Shown here piece by piece: positions 8,696 to 15,443 of a stretch of DNA of 33,868 nucleotides (positions are counted from its first letter, which is position 1; every line of letters begins with the position of its first letter). The notes under the pieces were generated by a model that did not search any database, was not told the DNA's origin, and saw nothing but the letters and a program-made list of their open reading frames with translations. Source of the stretch: JAAZDN01 sp964440875 (GTDB lineage Bacteria; Bacillota_I; Bacilli_A; Erysipelotrichales; Erysipelotrichaceae); NCBI GenBank assembly GCA_964440875.1, contig CAYTTS010000005.1, forward strand, positions 1 through 33,868, given 5' to 3'. The translations under genes were made by a program, and so were the position numbers.

Positions 8696-8717
8696 ATTGC
8701 CCTCCTTTTACTAACTA

Positions 8718-8746
8718 ATGATATCTAATCTAAATAATTAATTCAA
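8718..8746 (-). promoter_or_regulatory. Promoter for the CAP-domain gene
   Basis: On the minus strand, TTGAAT (8741-8746) and TATCAT (8718-8723) are 17 bases apart. The -10 matches the consensus at five of six positions and the -35 at four of six. It lies about 22 bases upstream of the start codon. Confidence 0.5.
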
Positions 8747-8829
8747 ATTTATCATAGTTTAGTAAAAGTACACTTTAACAATAAGTCCTTAAAACCTTTT
8801 AAGATGGTACATAGTGACGATTATTTAGC

Positions 8830-9321
8830 TTACTGGTAATTGTTGGTAATTATTGAATCCCCCTTAATAATTACACCTTCAATCTTTAGCAAGTCTTTTT
8901 TTATTTGAATATCATAAGCATAATTACCTAATTTACGATCATTTTTAACTATTCTATGACAGGGAATAATAATCGGATAAGGATTTTTATTGCAGACACT
9001 ACCAACAGCACGATAAGCTTTTGGACTACTAGCAAGAATTGCTAAATCCTTATAACTAAGTACAGTTCCATAATCACTATTATAAAGAGCATTTAAAACA
9101 GCGACATTAAAATCACTACCCGTTATTAAAAGTGGTAAATCAAATTTCTTACGTTTATTATCAAGGTACTCATTAATTTGATTATATGCCTCTTTAATTA
9201 TTTCATTTTCAAAATAGCGTCCTTCATCAAACTCTTCAAAACTTAGTGCAAGTAAATATTTATCATTTGCAAGTAAGTAAATATCTCCAATTTTACTTTC
9301 ATATTTATAATAATAATTCAT
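8830..9321 (-). CDS. ogt: Methylated-DNA-[protein]-cysteine S-methyltransferase
   Basis: This suicide enzyme takes the alkyl group from O6-alkylguanine in DNA onto its own cysteine. The protein has 163 residues. The C-terminal ATase domain shows YGTVLSYKDLA, the DNA-binding RAVGSVCNKNP helix region and the active site PCHR with acceptor Cys121. The N-terminal domain is short and lacks the Ada-type Cys-rich metal site, so this is a stand-alone repair protein, not an Ada regulator. A GGAGG ribosome site precedes the ATG. The gene sits directly behind the lemA terminator with no space for a promoter, so its expression may rely on readthrough or on a promoter inside lemA. Confidence 0.95.
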   Translation of the reverse strand: MNYYYKYESKIGDIYLLANDKYLLALSFEEFDEGRYFENEIIKEAYNQINEYLDNKRKKFDLPLLITGSDFNVAVLNALYNSDYGTVLSYKDLAILASSPKAYRAVGSVCNKNPYPIIIPCHRIVKNDRKLGNYAYDIQIKKDLLKIEGVIIKGDSIITNNYQ

Positions 9322-9334
9322 AAGTCCTCCATAT

Positions 9335-9359
9335 AAAAAAGGGTATTAACTACCCTTTT
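9335..9359 (-). terminator. Intrinsic terminator between lemA and the methyltransferase gene
   Basis: On the minus strand, a nine-pair stem (AAAAGGGTA with TACCCTTTT) and a five-base loop are followed by six U. It begins two bases after the lemA stop. Its U-tract ends only about five bases before the GGAGG ribosome site (about 9325-9329) of the next gene. Confidence 0.85.
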
Positions 9360-9361
9360 AA

Positions 9362-9928
9362 TTAAAATTCTACTTTTGGTTTTTCTTTTTTAGCTTCATC
9401 TTCAACAACAAATAGAGCTTCAGTATGGAAATTAAACATTCCAGCAAAGATATTTGCCGGGAATACACTTACAGCATTATTGTGATACTTAACAGTACCG
9501 TTATAATATCTACGTGAATTTTCAATTTCTGTTTCCATTGATCTAAGGTCATTTTGCATTTGAATAAAGTTAGAACTGGCCTTTAGTTCTGGATAAGACT
9601 CAGCAACGATTAGTAAGTTACTAATGCCTTGTGATAATTGATTTTCAGCCGCTAAACGACTTTCTTGATCATTTGAACTTATCGCCTTAGCTCTTGCTTC
9701 AACTACATTTTGTAGTGTCTCACTTTCATGAGCAGCAGAAGCCTTAACAGTAGCCACTAAGTCAGGAATTAAATCAGAACGTTTTAATAGTAATACGTCC
9801 ATAGTTGAATAAGCTTCCTTAACTTGGTTTCTAGATCTAATTAAGCTGTTGTAAACACCTGCAGCGTAAATACCAATTAATACAATTAGAACAACTAATA
9901 CAAGTAGAATAATCATCCAAGAATTCAT
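9362..9928 (-). CDS. lemA: LemA family membrane protein
   Basis: The 188-residue protein has one N-terminal membrane segment (about 5-25) followed by a helical LemA domain. The segment YNSLIRSRNQVKEAYSTMDVLLLKRSDLIPDLV is the family signature (it is longer than an ordinary motif, so key residues are the paired Arg, Asp and LIPxLV). FNFHTE and the charged tail close the domain. LemA proteins are widespread; their biochemical role is unresolved. The gene has its own promoter, a GAGGAGG ribosome site and a terminator. A TPM-domain partner found next to lemA in some genomes is absent. Confidence 0.93.
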   Translation of the reverse strand: MNSWMIILLVLVVLIVLIGIYAAGVYNSLIRSRNQVKEAYSTMDVLLLKRSDLIPDLVATVKASAAHESETLQNVVEARAKAISSNDQESRLAAENQLSQGISNLLIVAESYPELKASSNFIQMQNDLRSMETEIENSRRYYNGTVKYHNNAVSVFPANIFAGMFNFHTEALFVVEDEAKKEKPKVEF

Positions 9929-9951
9929 AGATGTTCCTCCTCACTACATAT

Positions 9952-9979
9952 ATAATACACTGATTTGAAATATTATCAA
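9952..9979 (-). promoter_or_regulatory. Promoter for lemA
   Basis: On the minus strand, TTGATA (9974-9979) and TATTAT (9952-9957), each five of six to consensus, are 16 bases apart. The predicted start is near 9945, just ahead of the GAGGAGG ribosome site. Confidence 0.65.
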
Positions 9980-10033
9980 TATACATTAAGTCTCAACAAG
10001 GTAAGTTTCACATTGTTTTCACGAAAATACTAA

Positions 10034-11236
10034 TTATTTTCTTCTAATTTCCAAAGCCTTTTCAAAGACTTTATTCACAAATGGTTTATTAACAAAAACG
10101 AACTCTCCAAGATACTCTGTAACAATTGGTGAAAAAGTAACTTTATAGCGGTCAATACCGTGGTCAAATGAACCTGAGCAACCACCAAATGAGACAATCT
10201 CACAGCCACTATCATAAGCCCAATTAATTGAATCTAAATAACATACGTTAGAACCATAGTATTTCTGAAAATCACGGTTCATACCTGCATATAATAATTC
10301 AGCCTTGCCTTTATTCTTAATCGCTAGTAAGACTGCAATATCGACTACAGAATGCTTTGTTAGCTCATTACTTACAAAATCAATATCTTTTTGAAGTTTA
10401 TTCAACTGACTCTCATATTCACGACGTCTTCCTTCTCTTAATTTAGGATTTGCTAATTTACTCATTAAATCTTCATAACGAAGTTTCAGAGTCTTTAACT
10501 CTTCCTCTAAATCCATATAAGCGAAGTTAATTAAACAGTCATCTTTAAACTCTTTCTTTAAACGAACAAAGTATTCTTTACTTCTTAAACTAATATCTTT
10601 ATAATCCTCAGTCATGTTGATAACTTTTACAAAATCATCAATATCACTTAAGTCACCACGACGTATTTTCACTGATCCTGCTAATGCTTTTTCAGCATTA
10701 ACATACGCTCTACTCTTATTAAAATCTGCTTTTTCATTTAATTTTAAGTACGGGGTAAATCGTGGTTGAAAACTATCATTTAAACCTAATACAAAACCAC
10801 TATGTTTAAATCCTGTTTCTTCGATTAGCGAAAGTAAACTATCATCATAGTTTGGTACTATCTTATCACTCATAATATCTTGCATTGGATATTCTGATCT
10901 TATTATATAAGGATCAATTGTGAATGACATCGCCTTCTCTTTTTTCGCTAAATCTTTTAAACTTTTCAAATAAAAATCTAATAATTCTTTATTATCAAAA
11001 TCAATGATTGGACCTCTTGGAGCGTACATTAATGAAAAATTCATAAAGACATTTCTCTTTAATACTAAACAAACACCAATCAATTCATCATTACTATATA
11101 CACCTGTATATATAGGTTTCCATTCTAGTTTTACTTTTGACCAATTACTACTTTGAAAAAAAGTAGAATTCTTATGTTCGTAGGAAAAACTATCAAAATC
11201 TTCCTCACTTATACTATCTTTAAATACGAAGTTCAA
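10034..11236 (-). CDS. FemXAB-type peptidoglycan bridge aminoacyltransferase
   Basis: Members of this family transfer an amino acid from aminoacyl-tRNA onto the stem-peptide lysine of lipid II or peptidoglycan, building the interpeptide bridge in the cytosol. The N-terminal FFQSSNWSKVK and LMYAPRGP segments are typical. So are SFTIDPYI, the VKIRRGDLSDIDDF GNAT-like module and the C-terminal YGSNVCYLDSINWAYDSG and FKVxFSP-like region. A helical-hairpin coiled coil (about 242-300) interrupts the second GNAT fold, as in FemA and MurM. I set the start at a TTG (11234-11236): AAGGAG ends seven bases upstream, and no in-frame ATG or GTG fits. This gives 400 residues. The amino acid added (Gly, Ala or Ser) cannot be read from sequence. 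Confidence 0.87.
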   Translation of the reverse strand: MNFVFKDSISEEDFDSFSYEHKNSTFFQSSNWSKVKLEWKPIYTGVYSNDELIGVCLVLKRNVFMNFSLMYAPRGPIIDFDNKELLDFYLKSLKDLAKKEKAMSFTIDPYIIRSEYPMQDIMSDKIVPNYDDSLLSLIEETGFKHSGFVLGLNDSFQPRFTPYLKLNEKADFNKSRAYVNAEKALAGSVKIRRGDLSDIDDFVKVINMTEDYKDISLRSKEYFVRLKKEFKDDCLINFAYMDLEEELKTLKLRYEDLMSKLANPKLREGRRREYESQLNKLQKDIDFVSNELTKHSVVDIAVLLAIKNKGKAELLYAGMNRDFQKYYGSNVCYLDSINWAYDSGCEIVSFGGCSGSFDHGIDRYKVTFSPIVTEYLGEFVFVNKPFVNKVFEKALEIRRK

Positions 11237-11243
11237 AGTATCA

Positions 11244-11249
11244 CTCCTT
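11244..11249 (-). promoter_or_regulatory. Ribosome site fixing a TTG start of the FemXAB gene
   Basis: AAGGAG on the minus strand ends seven bases before TTG at 11236. A longer reading from a TTG at 11257 would place this site inside the coding region and have no ribosome site of its own. Confidence 0.8.
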
Positions 11250-11257
11250 AGATACAA

Positions 11258-11286
11258 ACATTAACACTTAGTAGTTAAGGTGTCAA
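11258..11286 (-). promoter_or_regulatory. Promoter for the FemXAB gene
   Basis: On the minus strand a perfect TTGACA (11281-11286) is followed after 17 bases by TAATGT (11258-11263). TGT before the -10 supplies an extended element. The -10 itself is poor. The implied 5' leader is only about 15 bases. Confidence 0.55.
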
Positions 11287-11297
11287 TAAAAGCAAAG

Positions 11298-11322
11298 AAA
11301 AACACTACAAACTTGTAGTGTT
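11298..11322 (-). terminator. Terminator overlapping the 3' end of the XRE gene
   Basis: On the minus strand, AACACTACA pairs with TGTAGTGTT over nine bases around a four-base loop, followed by UUU (five U including the stem base). The last codons and the TAG stop (11305-11307) of the XRE gene lie inside the hairpin. Confidence 0.75.
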
Positions 11323-11544
11323 GTCTTTTAGCAGTTCATGTACGTCTACGCCTAGACCATTCGCAATTTTTTCCATTGAGATGATCGAAACATTTCTTGT
11401 TCCTCTCTCAACATCCGAAATATAATTGCGATGTAAACCTGCTCTAAATGATAATTCCTCTTGGGAAATATTCAAATTTAATCGTTGCCGACGCATATTT
11501 GACCCAAAAACTTGTTTTAGTGGATTAGCCCCTACATTTTCCAT
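11305..11544 (-). CDS. Small XRE-family HTH transcriptional regulator
   Basis: The 79-residue protein is essentially one Cro/CI-type helix-turn-helix domain: FGSNMRRQRLNLNISQEELSFRAGL, with the recognition helix around HRNYISDVERGTR, then a closing helix MEKIANGLGV. No sensor or oligomerisation domain is attached. Its target is unknown. It lies between whiA and the FemXAB gene and has its own promoter and terminator, so it is probably an independent unit. A purine-rich AAGGCGGGG precedes the ATG but is spaced a little far. Its last codons form one arm of the terminator hairpin. Confidence 0.88.
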   Translation of the reverse strand: MENVGANPLKQVFGSNMRRQRLNLNISQEELSFRAGLHRNYISDVERGTRNVSIISMEKIANGLGVDVHELLKDNTTSL

Positions 11545-11568
11545 ATAAAAACCCCGCCTTCTACATCA

Positions 11569-11597
11569 ATAATAAATGTTATTCCACATATTGACTA
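11569..11597 (-). promoter_or_regulatory. Promoter for the XRE regulator
   Basis: On the minus strand, TAGTCA (11592-11597) and TATTAT (11569-11574) are 17 bases apart, matching consensus at four and five of six positions. No terminator was found between the whiA stop (11615) and this site, so readthrough from whiA is also possible. Confidence 0.5.
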
Positions 11598-11614
11598 CCT
11601 ACTTTGAGTTTACA

Positions 11615-12547
11615 CTAATATTTATTAGCTATTTCCTCGATACGCTTAAACCGATGGTTTAAACCTGACTTTGTAATTTTCTTATTGTACATTTCTTCAT
11701 ACAAATCAGTTAACTCATTTAAACTGTGATCAGGATATTTCAACCTCAACTCAATAACCTCCAAATGTTTATCACTTAAAGTTTTTATTAAATTTCTTTT
11801 TTCTAACTTCTCGATAACATCTAACTGTTTTTTAGCAGCAGTCAATATTTTAACTTCATTGGCTAGCTCGCAATTATCTAAACGAACGAAGTTGTTAACA
11901 AAATCTCTTTGAATTCTTGTTTCCTCAAATTCCATTACACCATTAGATGATCCTATTGCCCTTAGAAAATCTGATATATTTTCTGCCTGCTTTAGATAAA
12001 CGACATGTTTTTCTCTTCGTTCTACTAACTTAGCATCTAAATCTAATTTTAACATCAACCTTTGAACTAACTGAACTTGTTTCAGTGAGTCTGAGGCTAT
12101 CTCTAAATGATAATTACTCGTGTTTGGTGAGTTAACACTTCCACCAGCCATAAATGCTCCTGCAAGATATGCTCTTTCACAACACTCCTTGGCTAAAACA
12201 CTATCATCAATTACTTCTAAAAGACCAACTTCATCATCAAATAAATTTAATTGTCTTAATACCTCTAAGCCATCTCCAACAAGTGTTACCTTATATACTT
12301 TGTTTTGTTGGAATTGTTGTTTTACTTTAACATCCAATTTTAGATTTGCATCAAATAACTCTTTTGCTAACTGCCAAACTCTTTTCGCAATATAAGAGTT
12401 CTGTGTTGAAAATTGTAATGATATTCCATCATTATTAATTAACAATTTTGACGACATTAATATTAAGGCACTTAGCTGACTCTTTTGACAACACTCAAAT
12501 AAAACATTTTGAGATACCTCATGTTTAATTGCTTTTGAAAACGACAT
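11615..12547 (-). CDS. whiA: WhiA-family regulator
   Basis: WhiA is a conserved Gram-positive DNA-binding protein linked to sporulation in actinomycetes and to cell division and chromosome segregation in Bacillus. The 310-residue protein has the two expected parts. One is a degenerate LAGLIDADG homing-endonuclease-like domain (LAGAFMAGGSVNSPN near residue 130, then HLEI). The other is a C-terminal helix-turn-helix (LNELTDLYEEMYNKKITKSG...HRFKRIEEIA). Its start overlaps the yvcK stop by one base (TAATG), and a GAGGT ribosome site lies inside yvcK. In Bacillus this gene is followed by crh; here an XRE gene follows instead. Confidence 0.95.
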   Translation of the reverse strand: MSFSKAIKHEVSQNVLFECCQKSQLSALILMSSKLLINNDGISLQFSTQNSYIAKRVWQLAKELFDANLKLDVKVKQQFQQNKVYKVTLVGDGLEVLRQLNLFDDEVGLLEVIDDSVLAKECCERAYLAGAFMAGGSVNSPNTSNYHLEIASDSLKQVQLVQRLMLKLDLDAKLVERREKHVVYLKQAENISDFLRAIGSSNGVMEFEETRIQRDFVNNFVRLDNCELANEVKILTAAKKQLDVIEKLEKRNLIKTLSDKHLEVIELRLKYPDHSLNELTDLYEEMYNKKITKSGLNHRFKRIEEIANKY

Positions 12548-13497
12548 TACCTCACTACCTTATCTTTAAACCAAACTTTAATTTTATCTGAATCATGACG
12601 AGCTTGGTTACTGTTAAAACTCAGCAAGTCAACTTCCTCGATATTATAATCAAAGTCTAAACTTCCTCTATCTAATTTAACTATTTTAGACCCCTCTAAA
12701 AGATATGGCTCTAAAACATAATCAGGAATAATATTACTTGGATAAACTATTGTATCAACTCTACCTAATAAATGCTTCTCAATAGCATTTATATGATCAC
12801 TAACATTGTAGTTATCCGTTTCACCTTTTTCACTCATTATATTTGATAAGTAAATAATCTCCGCCTTACTTTCATTAATAGCCTCTCTGAGACCTTCAAT
12901 GACTAAGTTAGGGAGTATTGAAGTATAAAGACTACCAATACCTAATATAATATAATCAGCTTCTAATACCGCTGTAATCGCCTCTTCTGTCGCAAACACA
13001 TTTTGATTAAAGAATACATTACATATTTCTAAATCTGTATCTCTAATATTAGTTTCACCAGCTACGATTGAACCATCTTTCATTTCAGCAAATAAATCTA
13101 CCACTGAGATTGTTGATGGAATAATACTACCTTTTATTCTCATAATCTTCTCAAGTGTTTTGATAGCCTGCATAAGATCTCCAGTAGTTTGTGTCAGAGA
13201 TGCCAATATTAAGTTTCCTAAACTATGACCATCAACATCCTCACCAACATCAGAATCACCAACAAATCTAAAATCCATTAAATCTTTTAATAATGTTTCT
13301 GACTCAGCTAAGGCAACTAAGACGTTTCTAATATCTCCAACAGCTGGTATTCGATACTTAGTTTTTAAACGACCAGTACTACCACCATCATCAGATACCG
13401 TGATTACTGCCTTAATGCTAATATCATTAACATTCTTAATACCACTCAGTATTGCGGCAACACCACTTCCACCACCTATAACTACTACATTCTTCAT
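12547..13497 (-). CDS. yvcK: YvcK / gluconeogenesis factor (CofD-like UDP-sugar-binding protein)
   Basis: YvcK proteins bind UDP-sugars and are needed for cell shape and growth on gluconeogenic carbon in Bacillus. The 316-residue protein opens with the nucleotide-binding motif VIGGGSGVAAILSGI. It continues with TVSDDGGSTGRLK and then PAVGDIRNVLVAL, the GHSLGNLILA motif and the GIGSLYTSILPNLV segment. All are characteristic of the family. It sits between a dehydrogenase gene and whiA with one-base overlaps at both ends, so the three are probably translated as a coupled set. The rapZ gene usually upstream of yvcK is missing from this position. Confidence 0.95.
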   Translation of the reverse strand: MKNVVVIGGGSGVAAILSGIKNVNDISIKAVITVSDDGGSTGRLKTKYRIPAVGDIRNVLVALAESETLLKDLMDFRFVGDSDVGEDVDGHSLGNLILASLTQTTGDLMQAIKTLEKIMRIKGSIIPSTISVVDLFAEMKDGSIVAGETNIRDTDLEICNVFFNQNVFATEEAITAVLEADYIILGIGSLYTSILPNLVIEGLREAINESKAEIIYLSNIMSEKGETDNYNVSDHINAIEKHLLGRVDTIVYPSNIIPDYVLEPYLLEGSKIVKLDRGSLDFDYNIEEVDLLSFNSNQARHDSDKIKVWFKDKVVR

Positions 13498-14417
13498 TAT
13501 ATAACCTTATTAATTAGTGGATCATTATTACGATAATTTTCTAAATTCTTAATAACTAAGTCCTTAACTCGATTAATAACTATCTTGGAACTTGATGAGT
13601 TATGTGGAGTAATACTTAACTTAGGATTTCTATATAGTGGAGAGTTTTTAGCTAAAGGTTCAATTGGAAGCACATCTAAATATGCGTGCGCTAAATTATT
13701 CTCTAAAGCCTTCTCTAAATCACTAACTACTAATGATGGTCCACGACCAACATTAATAAAAATAGAATCTTTCTTCATATGATTAAAGAACTTCTCATCA
13801 TATAGATTTCTTGTCGCATCATTTAGTGGCAGTGCTCCAACTACAACATCCACATCATTTAAAACATCGTAAACTTCACTTAAAGGATAGGTCTTAGAAA
13901 AGTTATCCACAAGTTTTCCACTACTATTAACACCTATCATCTCACAATCAAATGCATTTAATCTTTTAGCGATATTAACACCGATACTACCAGTACCTAA
14001 GACTAAGACTTTCTTTTTATACAGTTCTTCAATAATAGAATCTGACTCTGCACGTTTACCCCAAACTCCTTGACTTTCAAGTTGACGGTAATATTCCGCT
14101 TTTTTATAATAATCTAAAATCTTCAAGACTACATACTCAGCAATTGGTGCACTACCAATGCCTGATGCATTCGCAAATGTTATTCCTTTATCTTTTATTT
14201 TATCCATATCAAGTGAATCATATCCAACAATAACTGATTGAATATATTTTAAACCTGATATATTATCTAACTCTTCTAATGTTGGTTTTGGTAAGCCAAC
14301 AAATACTTCCCCTTCAATCGGCTCATCTTTATAATAAGCAAGTTCATATCCTAAACTTTCAATATATTTTATTTCATCTTCATTAAATAACCCTTGTTTT
14401 TGTAAAACTAGTTTCAT
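13497..14417 (-). CDS. D-isomer-specific 2-hydroxyacid dehydrogenase
   Basis: This is an NAD-dependent oxidoreductase of the phosphoglycerate-dehydrogenase-like superfamily; the substrate is not predictable. The 306-residue protein has the Rossmann motif GTGSIG (141-146), catalytic Arg225 in NVGRGP, Glu253 in PIEPL and His272 in TPHNSSS, so the active site is complete. The N-terminal substrate-binding domain is short. There is no ACT or other regulatory domain, unlike many SerA proteins. It has a GAGGTGG ribosome site and overlaps yvcK by one base. It occupies the place where rapZ usually stands. The trxB terminator just upstream makes a separate promoter likely; only a weak TGCTAATAT candidate is visible near 14440. 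Confidence 0.9.
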   Translation of the reverse strand: MKLVLQKQGLFNEDEIKYIESLGYELAYYKDEPIEGEVFVGLPKPTLEELDNISGLKYIQSVIVGYDSLDMDKIKDKGITFANASGIGSAPIAEYVVLKILDYYKKAEYYRQLESQGVWGKRAESDSIIEELYKKKVLVLGTGSIGVNIAKRLNAFDCEMIGVNSSGKLVDNFSKTYPLSEVYDVLNDVDVVVGALPLNDATRNLYDEKFFNHMKKDSIFINVGRGPSLVVSDLEKALENNLAHAYLDVLPIEPLAKNSPLYRNPKLSITPHNSSSSKIVINRVKDLVIKNLENYRNNDPLINKVI

Positions 14418-14478
14418 GTAACCACCTCAAGTTAATATTAGCATATTTATTGATATTTTTCTTCCTATACGAGCGCAA

Positions 14479-14514
14479 ATAAAAAGACAAATGTCGCTAG
14501 AACATTTGTCTTTT
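14479..14514 (-). terminator. Intrinsic terminator after trxB
   Basis: On the minus strand, a 13-pair perfect stem (14482-14494 with 14502-14514, core AAAAGACAAATGT) and a seven-base loop are followed by a U-rich tail. It begins two bases past the trxB stop and closes the long ftsE-to-trxB series. Confidence 0.92.
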
Positions 14515-14516
14515 AT

Positions 14517-15443
14517 CTATCTTGGATAGTTTTCGCTAATATATTCAAAAGCTGCTTGAGCAGCAATTGCTCCATCACTAGATGCTGTAACTACCTGACG
14601 TAAATGTTTATCATTAATGTCTCCAGCACTATAAATTCCTTTAACACTAGTTTCCATTTGATCATTAGCAATTACATATTCACGTTCTGTTAAATCACAA
14701 ACTCCTTTTAACATTGAAGTTAGTGGGTCAGCTCCAATATACGGGAAGATTGCTTCACCAGCAATTTCGTACTCTCTATCTTCAACTTTATCAAATACAG
14801 CTAATCCTGTAATATGTGTTCCATCAGCTAACATTTTTACTGACTCATGGTTATAAAGAATAGTTACATTATCTAATTCTTCAACAAGTTTTACTATACG
14901 AGCTTCAGCACGTGCCTTTTCGCCTCTTACAACGATAGTAACATGATTAACTAGACCAGCTAAATAGATTGACTCTTCAAAGGCAGAGTTTCCACCACCA
15001 ATAACTAGGACATCTTTTCCTTTATAAAATCCACCATCACAAATAGCACAGTATGAAACTCCACGACTTGCATATTCAACTTCATTCTCGATACCTAATA
15101 AACGCTCTTTTGTTCCTGTCGCAACAATTACAGCACGTGCTAAGTATTCATCTTGATCACTTATTACTTTTTTACCGTAATCATCTTCTTGGATTGTCAT
15201 AACTTTACCATAAATATATTCTGCCCCAAGACTTGTTGCATGATTAAACATATCTAAGGCTAAATCAGCCCCATGAGTTTCTTGAATACCTGGCCAGTTT
15301 GATATTTCATTAGTTAAAGTTAATTTACCACCTGGCGCATCCGCTTCAATAAAAGCTGTTTTCAAACCACTTCTTACTGCATATATTGCCGCAGTTAGTC
15401 CAGCTGGACCACCACCAACAATAATTAAATCATATTTATTCAT
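14517..15443 (-). CDS. trxB: Thioredoxin-disulfide reductase
   Basis: This flavoenzyme reduces thioredoxin with NADPH in the cytosol. The 308-residue length is standard. It has the FAD-binding GGGPAGLTAAIYA at 10-22, the redox-active pair Cys132/Cys135 in CAICDG, the NADPH-binding VIGGGNSAFEE segment, and the C-terminal FAD motif AGDINDKHLRQVVTA. Its start overlaps the end of the lgt-ppaX gene by eight bases, with a GAGGTG ribosome site inside that gene. It is the last gene of the operon. The hprK-lgt-trxB neighbourhood is seen in several Bacillota. Confidence 0.96.
   Translation of the reverse strand: MNKYDLIIVGGGPAGLTAAIYAVRSGLKTAFIEADAPGGKLTLTNEISNWPGIQETHGADLALDMFNHATSLGAEYIYGKVMTIQEDDYGKKVISDQDEYLARAVIVATGTKERLLGIENEVEYASRGVSYCAICDGGFYKGKDVLVIGGGNSAFEESIYLAGLVNHVTIVVRGEKARAEARIVKLVEELDNVTILYNHESVKMLADGTHITGLAVFDKVEDREYEIAGEAIFPYIGADPLTSMLKGVCDLTEREYVIANDQMETSVKGIYSAGDINDKHLRQVVTASSDGAIAAQAAFEYISENYPR

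Noticed and set aside
8795..8812. CTTAAAAGGTTTTAAG palindrome after the alkyl-DNA repair gene as a terminator
   Set aside because: Almost no loop and no U-tract; probably chance in AT-rich DNA.
10022..10040. Hairpin GAAAATA...TATTTTC at the FemXAB stop as a terminator
   Set aside because: Seven weak pairs with no following U-run; not enough to call.
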